Positions 45,320-54,831 of a DNA stretch of 64,000 nt are shown here, piece after piece. Every line of letters starts with the position of its first letter. Within the stretch, counting starts at the first letter, position 1. The DNA lies in assembly GCA_015075425.1 (NCBI GenBank), contig JABTUL010000001.1:2294001-2358000 (forward strand). The letters run 5' to 3'. The position numbers were made by a program, and so were the translations under genes. The notes under the pieces were generated by a model. That model worked only from the letters and a program-made list of their open reading frames with translations. It ran no database searches and had not been told where the DNA came from. The DNA is from Spirochaetales bacterium (GTDB lineage: Bacteria > Spirochaetota > Leptospiria > Leptospirales > Leptonemataceae).

Positions 45320-45861
45320 GCAATGCGCCCCGAAAGTTATCCGCCGGTCATCCTTGCCCGGCGGGAAGAATTCACTTTTCTTCGCCGGTAAATTAGGCAT
45401 TGCAGAGTTTTCCTCGGAGGAAAATTTCTGATCAGTTTTTTCCAAACAGTCTTCCTGAAGGAAAGATGCATCGGGAGGGAGCGAGGTCGGCTTCAGAAAA
45501 AATCAGCTGGACATCAGCTTCTAAATGAAAAGAAATTTAGCCGGGAGGCGTAAGACCATGTTGCCTTGTTTCGCGAGGGTTTCTTGTCCGGACCGCTACT
45601 TGCCCTCTTCACATATTCCTTTCAGCCTTCCAACGGAAGCAGAATGCTGGAAATTTAAAGATTTAGGGATAAAGTGTCTCGAAAGAAAGGCAGTAGAGCC
45701 ATGGAGCATTGTTTCGTGAAGAGTTCTGGTCCGGATAGTTTGGAGAGGATTGCCAAAGATCGTTGGGCTTCTCAATGTGGCCTGGCAGGATAGGGTCGGC
45801 CAGTGCGTGAAGGGAGCGGCCATTCCGTGTCGCCATCCGTGGACTCCCGCGGGCGCACTGC
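45314..45861 (+). other. ORF-less cassette NC6 (divergent)
   Basis: 548-bp, the most diverged member. Both ends and the GTAAGACCATGTTGCCTTGTTTCGCG block are shared, but 45420-45530 and 45650-45790 are largely different. It is useful for comparative folding. Confidence 0.75.
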
Positions 45862-46067
45862 AAATAACTTACGGATTCCTGCTGCGGGCCTCCGCATGCG
45901 CTCCGGCTCCTCGGGTCGGCGCACTCTCCGCGGAACGGCTCACCAGTTCGCCTGTTCCGCTCCGTGCGGATGCGCGCCAGTTTTGGTATATTTTTATGGG
46001 CGCGCACCGCATCGTGCTTGACCACATTTGCCCTGCGGGCAAACGTCAGGAATCCTACACGTTATCC
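45862..46067 (+). repeat. attC15 (beta family)
   Basis: Closes NC6. R'' AAATAAC, R' GTTATCC; 206 bp. Confidence 0.88.
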
Positions 46068-46090
46068 GCCATCCTTCTGGATGCCTGAAC

Positions 46091-46843
46091 ATGCGCATGA
46101 TATTTACTGCTGCTGCTCTGTTAGCATTTATAGGAAGCTGCAAGAACGACAGCTTTGAACATGCTCCTCAAAGTCAGTCATTGTACACCACGGCCGCCGT
46201 GCTCAATATAAGAACGGAGCCCGACATTTCAGCGCCGCGCATCTTTCAGATCCCTTTTGGCACGGCTGTGGCCACCTCGAAGAAAAATTCGGAAACCTGG
46301 CTCTATCTGCCGGATCTGAATGGATATGGGTCCGCTGAATTTTTTCAAGATACCATGCCACCTGACGGCAAAAATTTTACCATACGATCGCGTACTGAAA
46401 ATTGCCTTTGCGGTTCAGAAGGACATGCGATTGAAAGCAACTTGGTACTTTCCAAAGGCAAAGCAGATTGGTCCTCCGTAGCTTACTTGGCTTACGATAA
46501 GGAAGAGATTCACGTCCGCGGCGAATATTCCATTGCTGGTCATGCACTCTCCATCCTGATACCTCAGCACAGATTGACAGCCTGCAATTTAAACGAGGGA
46601 CCTGCAAGCTGCACTGTCCAAGATAGGGCAGCGTTCTCTTTTCGACTGTTCTGGAGTGAGGAAGCTCGCGGCTTTATCACGGACGCTGCACTAAAAGCAT
46701 TGAGTGATTCTAAAAATAGACTGAACGCAAGCAAATGCGTTATTGTTCCAACCTATGTATCTCCCTTTTTTGACTGCAATTCATACTGCGAAGAGAAGGC
46801 CAAGGGAGAATTCGAAATAATAGGCTATTATTGTGCTCGCTGA
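46091..46843 (+). CDS. Cassette 16: SH3-domain lipoprotein
   Basis: A 250-residue probable lipoprotein: MRMIFTAAALLAFIGSCKND with lipobox-like FIGSC. It has a bacterial SH3 domain at about 30-85 (AVLNIRTEPDISAPRIFQIPFGTAVATSKKNSETWLYLPDLNGYGSAEFF), then about 160 residues without a known domain that contain eight cysteines. SH3 domains of this kind bind cell-wall peptides or proteins in the envelope. ATG 46091 is chosen; the frame to 46028 runs over attC15. It is one of several SH3-type lipoprotein cassettes in the array (others in cassettes 19, 23 and 29). Confidence 0.7.
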   Translation: MRMIFTAAALLAFIGSCKNDSFEHAPQSQSLYTTAAVLNIRTEPDISAPRIFQIPFGTAVATSKKNSETWLYLPDLNGYGSAEFFQDTMPPDGKNFTIRSRTENCLCGSEGHAIESNLVLSKGKADWSSVAYLAYDKEEIHVRGEYSIAGHALSILIPQHRLTACNLNEGPASCTVQDRAAFSFRLFWSEEARGFITDAALKALSDSKNRLNASKCVIVPTYVSPFFDCNSYCEEKAKGEFEIIGYYCAR

Positions 46844-46854
46844 AGAAGGACGGC

Positions 46855-47094
46855 GGATAACTTTGCGGCTTAGCGCTCACTCCCTTCGCTATGCGCTCCG
46901 GTCGCTCGGCCCTGGTCTTCTCCCCGCCACCATTCCGGGAAAAGGGGTTGCAAAAGCCTTGAGGGAAGCCGGAATGGTGTCGGGTAGTGCGGATGCGCGC
47001 CCGGTCTGGTCTATGCGTATGGCGCGCACCGCACCAGACGGCGGGCACATGCTCGGGCTTTGCCCTCGCACGTCGCTAAGCCGCGTCGTTATTT
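46855..47094 (+). repeat. attC16 (alpha family)
   Basis: Closes cassette 16 (TTATCCGCCATCC at 46062). R'' GGATAAC, R' GTTATTT; the 3' minor hairpin is GGGC-TTT-GCCC where most alpha sites have TTGGGCC/GGCCCAA. 240 bp, the longest site. Confidence 0.88.
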
Positions 47095-47661
47095 GCAATG
47101 CGCCCGAAACTTTTGGCCGGACGTCCTGTCCGGCCGGAAGAAATCACTTTGCTCCGTCGGTAGAGTAAGTGTTGGATAGCTTTCGTTGACCGATTCTTCA
47201 GGAAAACTGCTGGAAAAAAATTCGACCGGCCGGCAAAGCAAAAATCTTCCTGCATCGGGAGAGATTTGCATGCGATTTTTCCAGGTAAAATCGGGTGGAC
47301 GCCAGATTCCAAAACAAGAAAAAGAATTAAGTTGGGCATGGCGTAAGACAAAGTTCCGTTGTTTCGCGAGGGTTTCGTGTCCGGAACGTTACTTGCCTTC
47401 TTCAAACGTTCCTTTCAGCCTCCGTACGAAAGGAGAAAGCCAGATATCTTTTTCTCGAAATCCCGAATCATGCATTCCTTCAACCGCCGGAAGAATGACC
47501 CCATCCCCTTTGTTCCGCGGAGAGATCCTACTCGGAATCTCTGGGAAGATGATAAAGAAAATCATCGGGCCTTCCAATTCACTGGCACAAGAGGATGGGC
47601 CAGTCCGAAAAGGGGGCGGCCTATCCGGGTCGCCATCCGTGGACTCCCGCGGGCGCACTGC
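47089..47661 (+). other. ORF-less cassette NC7
   Basis: 573-bp copy, GGCCGGAC-type hairpin. A long frame (47186-47944) is open through it and on through attC17, but not in most other copies. Confidence 0.8.
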
Positions 47662-47864
47662 AAATAACTACGGATTCCTGCTGCGGGCCTCCGCATGCGC
47701 TCCGGCTCCTCGGGTCGGCGCACTCTCCGCGGAACGGCTCACCAGTTCGCCTTTTCCGCTCCGTGCGGATGCGCGCCAGTTTTGGTATATTTTTATGGCG
47801 CGCACCGCATCGTGCTTGACCACATTTGCCCTACGGGCAAACGTCAGGAATCCTAACGTTGACC
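47662..47864 (+). repeat. attC17 (beta family)
   Basis: Closes NC7. R'' AAATAAC, R' GTTGACC; 203 bp. Confidence 0.88.
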
Positions 47865-47940
47865 AAAATTGCCGCCCTGGTCAACTGGTCCTACTGAACT
47901 CACTGCAGATGTATTTCTATTTAGAAAAGGAGAATATCTT

Positions 47941-48540
47941 ATGAAATCAGCACCACTTATCATTATAGTGATTCTGGTGTCAAACTGCGCTCTTGGATCA
48001 ATGCTGGGCTTCGGCGATGCAACTGATAAAGCAAATGAGGCTTTCTCGCTGGCCACTTTAGCCCTTTTGACGGATAAAGACACTGTTAACACCTATGCTA
48101 TTAATACCTCAGCCGCAATAACCCGCTCCACACATTTGTCCATTCCTCACGATACTTTCACTTCAATTGCTTTTGATACAGTGATCACAGATACTGGCGG
48201 ATATTTCAATACTGATTATCCTGGCCGATTGACGGCGCCCGTAACCGGAGTCTATCTCGTAAACTCATCGGTTGCGTTCGATGCAAACACCACCGGTGAT
48301 CGCAGCTTACTCGTTTACCAAGACCCGATTGGTGGACAAAGGATCCACGTTCGCATCCCTGCTGCCTCCAGTCAGACTGCAATAAATGGAACCGCTATTG
48401 TGAAAATGAATGCCGGGGACTATGTCTATATACAAGCAGCACAATCAAGCGGTGGCAACCTCAATGTGCGATCAACCATTGCAAGCGTAACTGGCGATAA
48501 CAATCACTCCCCGCGATTTTCTATTGTGCGCCTGGAATAA
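47941..48540 (+). CDS. Cassette 18: exported C1q-like jelly-roll lipoprotein
   Basis: A 199-residue paralogue of the cassette 5 protein. Signal MKSAPLIIIVILVSNCALGS ends in a lipobox-like VSNC, and the mature part has the same beta sandwich (FTSIAFDTVITDTGGYFNTDYPGRLTAPVTGVYLVNSSVAFDANTTGDRSLLVYQ, then GDYVYIQAAQSSGGNLNV). It lacks the pentamer tract of cassette 5. AGGAG precedes ATG 47941 at good spacing. Such domains form trimers on phage tails, spores and cell surfaces. Both copies sit in cassettes with beta attC sites, which suggests common descent of whole cassettes. Confidence 0.7.
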   Translation: MKSAPLIIIVILVSNCALGSMLGFGDATDKANEAFSLATLALLTDKDTVNTYAINTSAAITRSTHLSIPHDTFTSIAFDTVITDTGGYFNTDYPGRLTAPVTGVYLVNSSVAFDANTTGDRSLLVYQDPIGGQRIHVRIPAASSQTAINGTAIVKMNAGDYVYIQAAQSSGGNLNVRSTIASVTGDNNHSPRFSIVRLE

Positions 48541-48596
48541 CTATTTTCGGGCAGCCTGGGGTTTGTACGCCTTCCTTTGGTATGGGCGGCAACTTC

Positions 48597-48801
48597 GGTC
48601 AACTTACGGATTCCTGCTGCGGGCCTTCGCATGCGCTCCGGCTCCTCGGGTCGGCGCACTCTCCGCGGAACGGCTCACCAGTTCGCCTTTTCCGCTCCGT
48701 GCGGATGCGCGCCGGTTTTGGAAGATTTTTATGGGCGCGCACCGCATCGCGCTTGACCACATTTGCCCTGCGGGCAAACGTCAGGAATCCTATCGTTATG
48801 C
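48597..48801 (+). repeat. attC18 (beta family)
   Basis: Closes cassette 18 (TTGACCAAAATTGCCGCCC at 47859). R'' GGTCAAC, R' GTTATGC; 205 bp. Its 3' half from 48714 is the left end of the 1.16-kb duplicated block. Confidence 0.88.
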
Positions 48802-48812
48802 GTAAGCGCCGC

Positions 48813-49645
48813 ATGAAAAGAGTCTATGCAGCAGTAATTGTTACTTTCTTTGTTATTATATCCTGCTCTTGCTCTGATACTAAATCTCAAGAAGCTCGAC
48901 CTGACAGAGGTATTTCAGTTCCAGCCAAGCAAACCTTACCAAAATGGCCTCCTATTTCGGAATTTTCTGGCTGGATGCCTGGCGAATGGGCTTCAGATAG
49001 CAACTATCCTTATATCTACTTTGGCTCTTCAACTTTTACCTTCAAATATTGGGCGACTGCTTTCCTAATGCTTGCGGTAGCTACAATATTAAGGATTCTA
49101 AAGTTCTTCTGAAATTTGAACCCTGCGAAGGCTTGATGGAAGCATTTTCAAAGCAAGATTGGGAATGCACGCCTTTCTTTCGAGAGCATCCTTTTCTTGA
49201 TAGGCACGGGCTTGCATGTTGCACTCCACAATGCGGAGGTGAATCAACACTGGTTTTGTATAAAGAAAATACAAGCCAGAATCACGGAGTCAAACCCAGA
49301 TAGATGGGGTTGAGGTGCTTACCGTCAAACGCAGTTTTTACAAGCCTAAGATTGATCTTTTATTCGTTCCAAACCATCGATTAAATCTCCAATTATCAGC
49401 ATGAGTGAATATAATGTAAATATGTGCTTGCTAGATAGTTTGAATTCTAAAGTAGATAAGAACAGATTGCTTGAGGGACACGCGCTACCATTACCAAGAT
49501 TGCAGAGACACTTAAGCATGAAAAGATTGAAACAATGGAAGGCACATGGAGCTACGTTGATATTTCATTTGAATGCGTTGATAATCCGTTTCAGTTTTAT
49601 GGCTGGATATATTCTCCTTTGCTAAAACCCGGGTCAGAGTTTTAA
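48813..49645 (+). pseudogene. Cassette 19: SH3-type lipoprotein, decayed duplicate
   Basis: Near-identical copy of the intact gene at 57963-58799 but with several one-base losses. CTTTCCTAATG has CC where the other copy has CCC (about 49063). CAAACCCAG replaces CAAAACCCAG (about 49293), CTTTTATTCG replaces CTTTTTATTCG (about 49360), and GAGGGACACG replaces GAGGGGACACG (about 49475). A few substitutions are also present. The frame is broken at the first of these. Losses fall in homopolymers, so sequencing error is an alternative to decay. Confidence 0.85.
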
Positions 49646-49657
49646 TGCGGCGCCACC

Positions 49658-49883
49658 GCATAACTTCGTTTTCCACTGCGGGCTCTCGCTTTGCGCTCGG
49701 CCCTTGGTCCTTGCGCTCAGCCTTCGGCTGTCCGGATGAGGCGCTAATGGGAGGAAGAAAATGCGCCTCACCGGACCGCGCTACGGACAAATTGCAGCAT
49801 TCGCGGCGCAAACATTTCGGCCTTTGGCCTTCATTTATTAACTTGCTCAAGGCTGCAACGTTCGGGAAAACTGTGAGTTATTT
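49658..49883 (+). repeat. attC19 (gamma family)
   Basis: Closes cassette 19. R'' GCATAAC, R' GTTATTT; arms GTTTTCC/GGGAAAAC; 226 bp. Nearly the same as attC29. Confidence 0.85.
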
Positions 49884-50445
49884 GCAATGCGCCCGAAAGT
49901 TATCCGCCGGTCATCCTTGACCGGCGGGAAGAAATCACTTGGCTCCGTCGGTAGAGATGCAGCATCGGATAGCTTTCTTTCGCGGAAAGAATTTGCTGGC
50001 CGGTCAGATTTTCCCAGCGGTCCTTTCCTGATGAAAGATACTTCCGGAAGAGCCAGAGATTTCGACTTCGGAAAATTCACCATGAACCTGGGCTCCAAAT
50101 GCAAGAAAGAATTTTGCCAAGGAAACGTAAGACAAAGCTCCGTTGTTTCGCGAGGGTTTCGTGTCCGGAACGTTACTTGCCTTCTTCAAAAGTTCCTTTC
50201 ATCCTCCGTATGAAAGAAGAGCACCAGAGATCTTTTTCTTTGAAGCCCGGATCATGCATTCCTTTGAACCACCGGAAGATAAGACCTATTCCCTGGTTTC
50301 GCGGAGAGATCCGACTCGGAATCTCTGGAGAGATGGCAAAAAAGCTCATTGGACCTTCCAATTCACTGGCACAAGAGGATGGGCCAGTCCGTAAAGGGAG
50401 CGGCCATCCCGTGTCGCCATCCGTGGACTCCCGCGGGCGCACAGC
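49878..50445 (+). other. ORF-less cassette NC8
   Basis: 568-bp copy with a full CCGCCGGTC/GACCGGCGG stem, extending the shorter stem of NC3, NC4 and NC6 by a compensating T-A pair. Confidence 0.8.
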
Positions 50446-50649
50446 AAATAACTGCGGATTCCTGCTCCGGGCCTCCGCATGCGCTCCGGCTCCTCGGGTC
50501 GGCGCACTCTCCGCGGAACGGCTCACCAGTTCGCCTTTTCCGCTTCGTGCGGATGCGCGCCAGTTTTGGTATATTTTAATGGCGCGCACCGCATCGTGCT
50601 TGACCACATTTGCCCTGCGGGCAAACGTCAGGAATCCTACACGTTATTT
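50446..50649 (+). repeat. attC20 (beta family)
   Basis: Closes NC8. R'' AAATAAC, R' GTTATTT; 204 bp. Confidence 0.88.
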
Positions 50650-51215
50650 GCAATGCGCCCGAAATTTTTGGCCGGACGTCCTGTCCGGCCAGAAGAAATC
50701 ACTTGGCTCCGTCGGTAGAGATGCAGCATCGGATAGCTTTCTTTCGCGGAAAGAATTTGCTGGGCGGTCAGATTTTTTCCCAGCGGTCCTTTCCTGATGG
50801 AAAGATACTTCCGTAAGAGCCAGAGATTTCGACTTCGGAAAAATTCACCATGAACCCAGGCTCCAAATGCAAGAAAAGAATTTTGCCAAGGAAACGTAAG
50901 ACAAAGCTCCGTTGTTTCGCGAGGGTTTCGTGTCCGGAACGCTACTTGCCTTCTTCAAAAGTTCCTTTCATCCTCCGTACGAAAGAAGAAAGCCAGATCT
51001 CTTTTCCTCGAAATCCCGGATCATGCATTCCTTTGAACCGCCGGAAGAATCAGCCCATTCCCTTTTTCCGCGGAGAGATCCTACTCGGAATCTCTGGGGA
51101 GATGGTAAAGAAAATCATTGGGCCTTCCAATTCACTGGCATAAAGAGGATGGGCCAGTCCGTAAAAAGAGCGGCCATCCCGTGTCGCCATCCGTGGACTC
51201 CCGCGGGCGCACTGC
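50644..51215 (+). other. ORF-less cassette NC9
   Basis: 572-bp copy, GGCCGGAC-type hairpin. From about 60 bases in, it is the closest relative of the truncated NC10. Confidence 0.8.
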
Positions 51216-51418
51216 AAATAACTACGGATTCCTGCTGCGGGCCTCCGCATGCGCTCCGGCTCCTCGGGTCGGCGCACTCTCCGCGGAACGGCTCACCAGT
51301 TCGCCTTTTCCGCTCCGTGCGGATGCGCGCCAGTTTTGGTTGATTTTTATGGCGCGCACCGCATCGTGCTTGACCACATTTGCCCTGCGGGCAAACGTCA
51401 GGAATCCTATCGTTCTCC
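51216..51418 (+). repeat. attC21 (beta family)
   Basis: Closes NC9. R'' AAATAAC, R' GTTCTCC; central bulged-A hairpin at 51317-51364; 203 bp. Confidence 0.88.
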
Positions 51419-51510
51419 GCCATTGACCCGGATTCAATGGGTTTTCCCGTGATCCATCGGGCCAGCGTAATAATGCTTGACATCATCAATGCCGTCCATT
51501 AGTATTCATC

Positions 51511-51792
51511 GTGATTAAGAGCTTCAGGTCGAAAGACGCTGAAATGATCTGGCAGGGGGAATGGGCGAAGCGCTTCCCTCCACAGATCCAGGAAATCGCA
51601 CGCCGGAAGCTCCGAATGCTGAATAATGCTCAGACCCTCACTGACCTCAGGATTCCTCCATCGAACCGATTGGAGGCATTGCGCGGTGACCGGAAGGGCC
51701 AGCACAGCATCCGTATCAATGACCAATGGCGAATCTGCTTCCGATGGGTCGGGACGGATTCTCATGACGTCGAAATCACGGACTATCATTGA
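51511..51792 (+). CDS. higB: Cassette 22: HigB-type toxin (RelE superfamily)
   Basis: A 93-residue ribosome-dependent mRNA interferase of the HigB group. MIKSFRSKDAEMIWQGEWAKRFPPQIQEIARRKLRMLNNAQTLTDLRIPPSNRLEALRGDRKGQHSIRINDQWRICFRWVGTDSHDVEITDYH follows the family consensus over its full length, including the conserved LxxLxGdrkGqySIRINdQwRICFrw core. It starts with GTG at 51511. The antitoxin gene follows 12 bases later on the same strand; toxin first is the usual hig order. Confidence 0.93.
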   Translation: MIKSFRSKDAEMIWQGEWAKRFPPQIQEIARRKLRMLNNAQTLTDLRIPPSNRLEALRGDRKGQHSIRINDQWRICFRWVGTDSHDVEITDYH

Positions 51793-51804
51793 AAGGTGGA
51801 GCCT

Positions 51805-52110
51805 ATGAAGCGCATTCGGAACATTCATCCAGGAGAAATTCTATCAGAGGAGTTTCTAACGCCCATGGGTATTTCAGCCTACAGGCTTGCCAAGGAGACC
51901 GGAATGCCTCAAACGCGCATTGGCGATATCATTCATGGAAAAAGGAGTATCTCGGCCAATACCGCCCTACGGTTGGCACGCTTTTTTGGGGTATCCCCGC
52001 AATTCTGGCTTGGCCTCCAGAATGATTATGATCTTGAAGAGCAGAAGAGGAATCTTCGTAATGATCTTGAGAGAATGTCAACCTACAAACAGTTCATGGT
52101 CGCTCAATGA
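51805..52110 (+). CDS. higA: Cassette 22: HigA-type antitoxin
   Basis: A 101-residue XRE-type helix-turn-helix antitoxin: MKRIRNIHPGEILSEEFLTPMGISAYRLAKETGMPQTRIGDIIHGKRSISANTALRLARFFGVSPQFWLGLQNDYDLEEQK. The HPGEIL opening and WLGLQ ending are specific to VapI/HigA proteins. It would bind HigB and repress the module's promoter, probably between 51419 and 51510. ATG 51805 is preferred; a GTG at 51796 would add three residues. Confidence 0.93.
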   Translation: MKRIRNIHPGEILSEEFLTPMGISAYRLAKETGMPQTRIGDIIHGKRSISANTALRLARFFGVSPQFWLGLQNDYDLEEQKRNLRNDLERMSTYKQFMVAQ

Positions 52111-52143
52111 TTAAGAAAGCTATTATTTGCCCGGGTCAACAGC

Positions 52144-52379
52144 GGAGAACTTTGCGGCTTAGCGCTCACTCCCTTCGCATGCGCTCCGGTCCCTCGGCCC
52201 TGGTCTTCTCCCCGCCACCATTCCGGGAAAAGGGGTTGCAGAAGCCTTGAGGAAAGCCGTAATGGTGGCGGGTCGTGCGGATGCGCGCCCGGTTTGGTGT
52301 ATGCGCATGGCGCGCACCGCACCAGACTGCGGGCAAATTGGGCCTCACGGCCCAACTTCGCTAAGCCGCGTCGTTATCC
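52144..52379 (+). repeat. attC22 (alpha family)
   Basis: Closes cassette 22 (TTCTCCGCC..TTGACCCGG at 51413 matches CCGGGTCAACAGCGGAGAA). R'' GGAGAAC, R' GTTATCC; 236 bp. Confidence 0.88.
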
Positions 52380-52400
52380 GTAATTCCGCTTTGGGAAAAG

Positions 52401-53243
52401 ATGATGAAATTATTTAACAATCCGGTGTCTGTTGCTATTTTCTTCTTATATTTTTGCTTATTTTGTAAGGAGAAGAATCAAGAGAGTCAAGCGCCCAATA
52501 GTTCATACGGTGCCGTAACAGCCTCCATTCTGCGGTGCCGGAAAAATCCTTCCTTAGACTCTCCAATTGTCAAAGCATTTGCTTTTGGATCAATTGTAAG
52601 AATTGGATCAGATCAAAAATCTAAAACCGGTCTTTGGTATTTGCTACCCGCTGATAATTGTTGGTTGCACTCAGATTACCTAATAATAACTCAAGCAGAT
52701 AATTTTTCGAAGTTAGATCCGGAAATGATTGCTTGTATAGCTACTGAGGCTGAAATTCTAAAGCCTATTTTCCTTTTTGGAAATGTTTACATTAAGCTAG
52801 CAGAGGCCTTTTCTTGGATTGTGCCATCACCAATGATTAAAAAAGTTGAAATCGGAAATTTTTCGGAAGAGGCTTCTGCATTTAAATTTACTCCAAGGAT
52901 AGCAGCTTCTTATGATCCTTCTGGCGGATGGATGGGAACATCAAAAGACAGTAAAGTTTGGATATTGAATAAAAAGAGTGAAAAGTCAGGAAATTATTTT
53001 ACACAAGGAAAAGTATCACGGGTGGAAGCAAAAGCTATTTGTGCTAAAAATCCTTCTGGGAGTATAGAGTCTGGTATCATAGCAACTTTTTATAATTTGA
53101 AGGAAACCAAGCTTTCGATTATTGCCTTGGAAATATTGAAATTTAGAGGAGAAGATTTAATTTCAAAAAAGGATTTTGAACTTGAGAAAATTCAATGCCG
53201 CATCGAAAGCCCGAAATATGCCAAAAGACCTTGTCCATTCTAA
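52401..53243 (+). CDS. Cassette 23: AT-rich SH3-type lipoprotein
   Basis: A 280-residue protein starting MMKLFNNPVSVAIFFLYFCLFCKEK, a lipoprotein-like signal ending at Cys. A bacterial SH3-like segment follows (AVTASILRCRKNPSLDSPIVKAFAFGSIVRIGSDQKSKTGLWYLLPADNCWLHSDYL) and then about 190 residues of unknown fold. Codon use is strikingly AT-rich compared with the surrounding core genes and attC sites, a sign of recent origin from a low-GC donor. ATG 52401 or 52404 follows GGGAAAAG. Likely envelope-located; function unknown. Confidence 0.65.
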   Translation: MMKLFNNPVSVAIFFLYFCLFCKEKNQESQAPNSSYGAVTASILRCRKNPSLDSPIVKAFAFGSIVRIGSDQKSKTGLWYLLPADNCWLHSDYLIITQADNFSKLDPEMIACIATEAEILKPIFLFGNVYIKLAEAFSWIVPSPMIKKVEIGNFSEEASAFKFTPRIAASYDPSGGWMGTSKDSKVWILNKKSEKSGNYFTQGKVSRVEAKAICAKNPSGSIESGIIATFYNLKETKLSIIALEILKFRGEDLISKKDFELEKIQCRIESPKYAKRPCPF

Positions 53244-53254
53244 AGCGGAACTAC

Positions 53255-53479
53255 GGATAACTTCGGCTTGCCGCTTCGGGCTGTCGCTTTACGCTCCGCC
53301 CTCGGTCCTTGCGCTCAGCCTCTGGCTGTCCGGATGAGGCGCTAATGGGAAGAAAAAAATGCGCCTCACCGGACCGCGCTGCGGACAAATGCTGGCATTC
53401 GCTGCGCAAACATTCGGCCTGTGGGCCTCATTTATTGCTTGCTCAAGGCCAGCACATTCGGCAAGCCGGTGAGTTATAC
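53255..53479 (+). repeat. attC23 (gamma family)
   Basis: Closes cassette 23 (TTATCCGTAATTCCGCTTT at 52374 matches AAAGCGGAACTACGGATAA). Arms GGCTTGCCG/CGGCAAGCC replace the GTTTTCC/GGAAAAC of other gamma sites, conserving pairing. R' GTTATAC; 225 bp. Confidence 0.88.
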
Positions 53480-53487
53480 GCCATGGC

Positions 53488-53505
53488 ACTACTCATATGA
53501 GTAGT
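53488..53505. promoter_or_regulatory. Perfect 18-bp palindrome upstream of DUF3800 gene
   Basis: ACTACTCATATGAGTAGT is fully self-complementary and lies 15 bases into cassette 24, about 150 bases before the gene. It may be a regulator binding site. A GAGGC-TTCG-GCCTC hairpin (about 53608-53621) and a T6 run follow before the ATG. Confidence 0.4.
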
Positions 53506-53655
53506 TCTTCGGTCTCATAATCGGTCTTTAAATTTTTGCTTGACGCAGTGACCTTTCTTGCCGTTAATCTACATGCGTCTGGAATGAGTCGCTTGCGTCT
53601 CAAAGCGGAGGCTTCGGCCTCTAGCTCCAGTCGCTTTTTTCGCATTTGCCCTCTC

Positions 53656-54555
53656 ATGTACGTCTGCTACGTAGATGAATCAGGTACCCCTGAAATTCCA
53701 GGAACGACGAGCCATTATGTTCTAGCCGGAATCAGTATTCCAGTCTGGCACTGGAAAACCTGCGAGCGAGATATTTCCGCGCTCAAGCGCAAGTACACCC
53801 TCCAGAACGCTGAGATACACGCGGGATGGATCCTCCGGAAATACCGGGAACAATCCCAGATACAGAATTTTGAATCCCTTCAATATTCTGATCGCATCTA
53901 CCAAGTAGAAAAGATTCGTAATTCGGAACTCCTGCGCCTTCAGAAGAATGCCAAAGGGAGTGCGTTCAAACAATTAAAGAAAGGGTATCGGCTAACGAAG
54001 GATTTCATTCATTTATCACTCACAGAGAGGCAGCAATTCATAGTGGAATTGGCTCAGAAAATAGAATCATGGGGCTTCGCCCGTATTTTTGGCGAGTGCA
54101 TCGACAAGCTCCATTTCAATCCGCAGATCGCAGCAGCGACGGTCGATGAGCAAGCATTTGAGCAACTTGTTAGTCGGTTTCAGCATTATCTTTCAGCAAT
54201 GAACAGCACAGAGCAGCATCCAAACAAGTCCTATGGCCTTTTGGTGCATGACAATAATGAGACTGTCGCGAAAAAACATACCGTGATGATGCGTCGTTTT
54301 CATGTGAAAGGGACGCTCTGGACGGATATTGATAGCATAATAGAGACGCCGTTATTTGTGAATTCTGAACTTACCGGTCTCATTCAGATTGCCGATCTAT
54401 GCTCATACGCGATCAGACGCTATCTCGAAAATAAGGAGGAGGAACTTTTTCTTCGGATATTCGCAAGAGCAGACCGCCGCGATGGAAGAGTAGTGGGCCT
54501 ACGACATTTTACTGATAATACTTGTCAATGCCATATCTGCAAATCACATAGATAG
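53656..54555 (+). CDS. Cassette 24: DUF3800 protein
   Basis: A 299-residue DUF3800 protein, an RNase H-like fold family frequent in mobile and defence-associated loci. It opens MYVCYVDESGTPEIPG with the conserved acidic YVDESG. It also has LLVHDNNETVAKKHTVMMRRFHVKGT in the middle and ELTGLIQIADLCSYAIRRYLEN (the second acidic motif, QIADL) near the end. Activity is unproved; nuclease action is suspected from the fold. ATG 53656 is chosen because the longer frame to 53536 contains no family sequence. It has a C-terminal CQCHIC motif. It may belong to a phage-response system, but no partner is encoded in this cassette. Confidence 0.85.
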   Translation: MYVCYVDESGTPEIPGTTSHYVLAGISIPVWHWKTCERDISALKRKYTLQNAEIHAGWILRKYREQSQIQNFESLQYSDRIYQVEKIRNSELLRLQKNAKGSAFKQLKKGYRLTKDFIHLSLTERQQFIVELAQKIESWGFARIFGECIDKLHFNPQIAAATVDEQAFEQLVSRFQHYLSAMNSTEQHPNKSYGLLVHDNNETVAKKHTVMMRRFHVKGTLWTDIDSIIETPLFVNSELTGLIQIADLCSYAIRRYLENKEEELFLRIFARADRRDGRVVGLRHFTDNTCQCHICKSHR

Positions 54556-54564
54556 TGCCACGGC

Positions 54565-54800
54565 GTATAACTTTGCGGCTTAGCGCTCACTCCCTTCGCT
54601 ATGCGCTCGGTCGCTCGGCCCTGGTCTTCTCCCCGCCACCATTCCGGGAAAAGTGGTTGCAGAAGCTTTGAGGGTAGCCGGAATAGTGGCGGGTCGTGCT
54701 GATGCGCGCCCGGTTTGGTATGTGCGTATGGCGCGCACAGCACCAGACTACGGGCAAATTGGGCCTTACGGCCCAACTTCGCTAAGCCGCGGCGTTATAC
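54565..54800 (+). repeat. attC24 (alpha family)
   Basis: Closes cassette 24 (TTATACGCCATGGCAC at 53474). R'' GTATAAC, R' GTTATAC; 3' spacer GGC in place of GTC; 236 bp. Confidence 0.88.
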
Positions 54801-54831
54801 GCCACGGTGCCGGGAACAGGAGGACACATTT

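Noticed and set aside
39960-51143. A shared reading frame in the ORF-less cassettes (CFARVSCPERYLPSSKVPFILRTKEES...)
   Set aside because: It is open in several copies but is frameshifted or stopped in NC1, NC2, NC4, NC5 and NC6. Substitutions do not favour third positions, and it often runs on through the attC.
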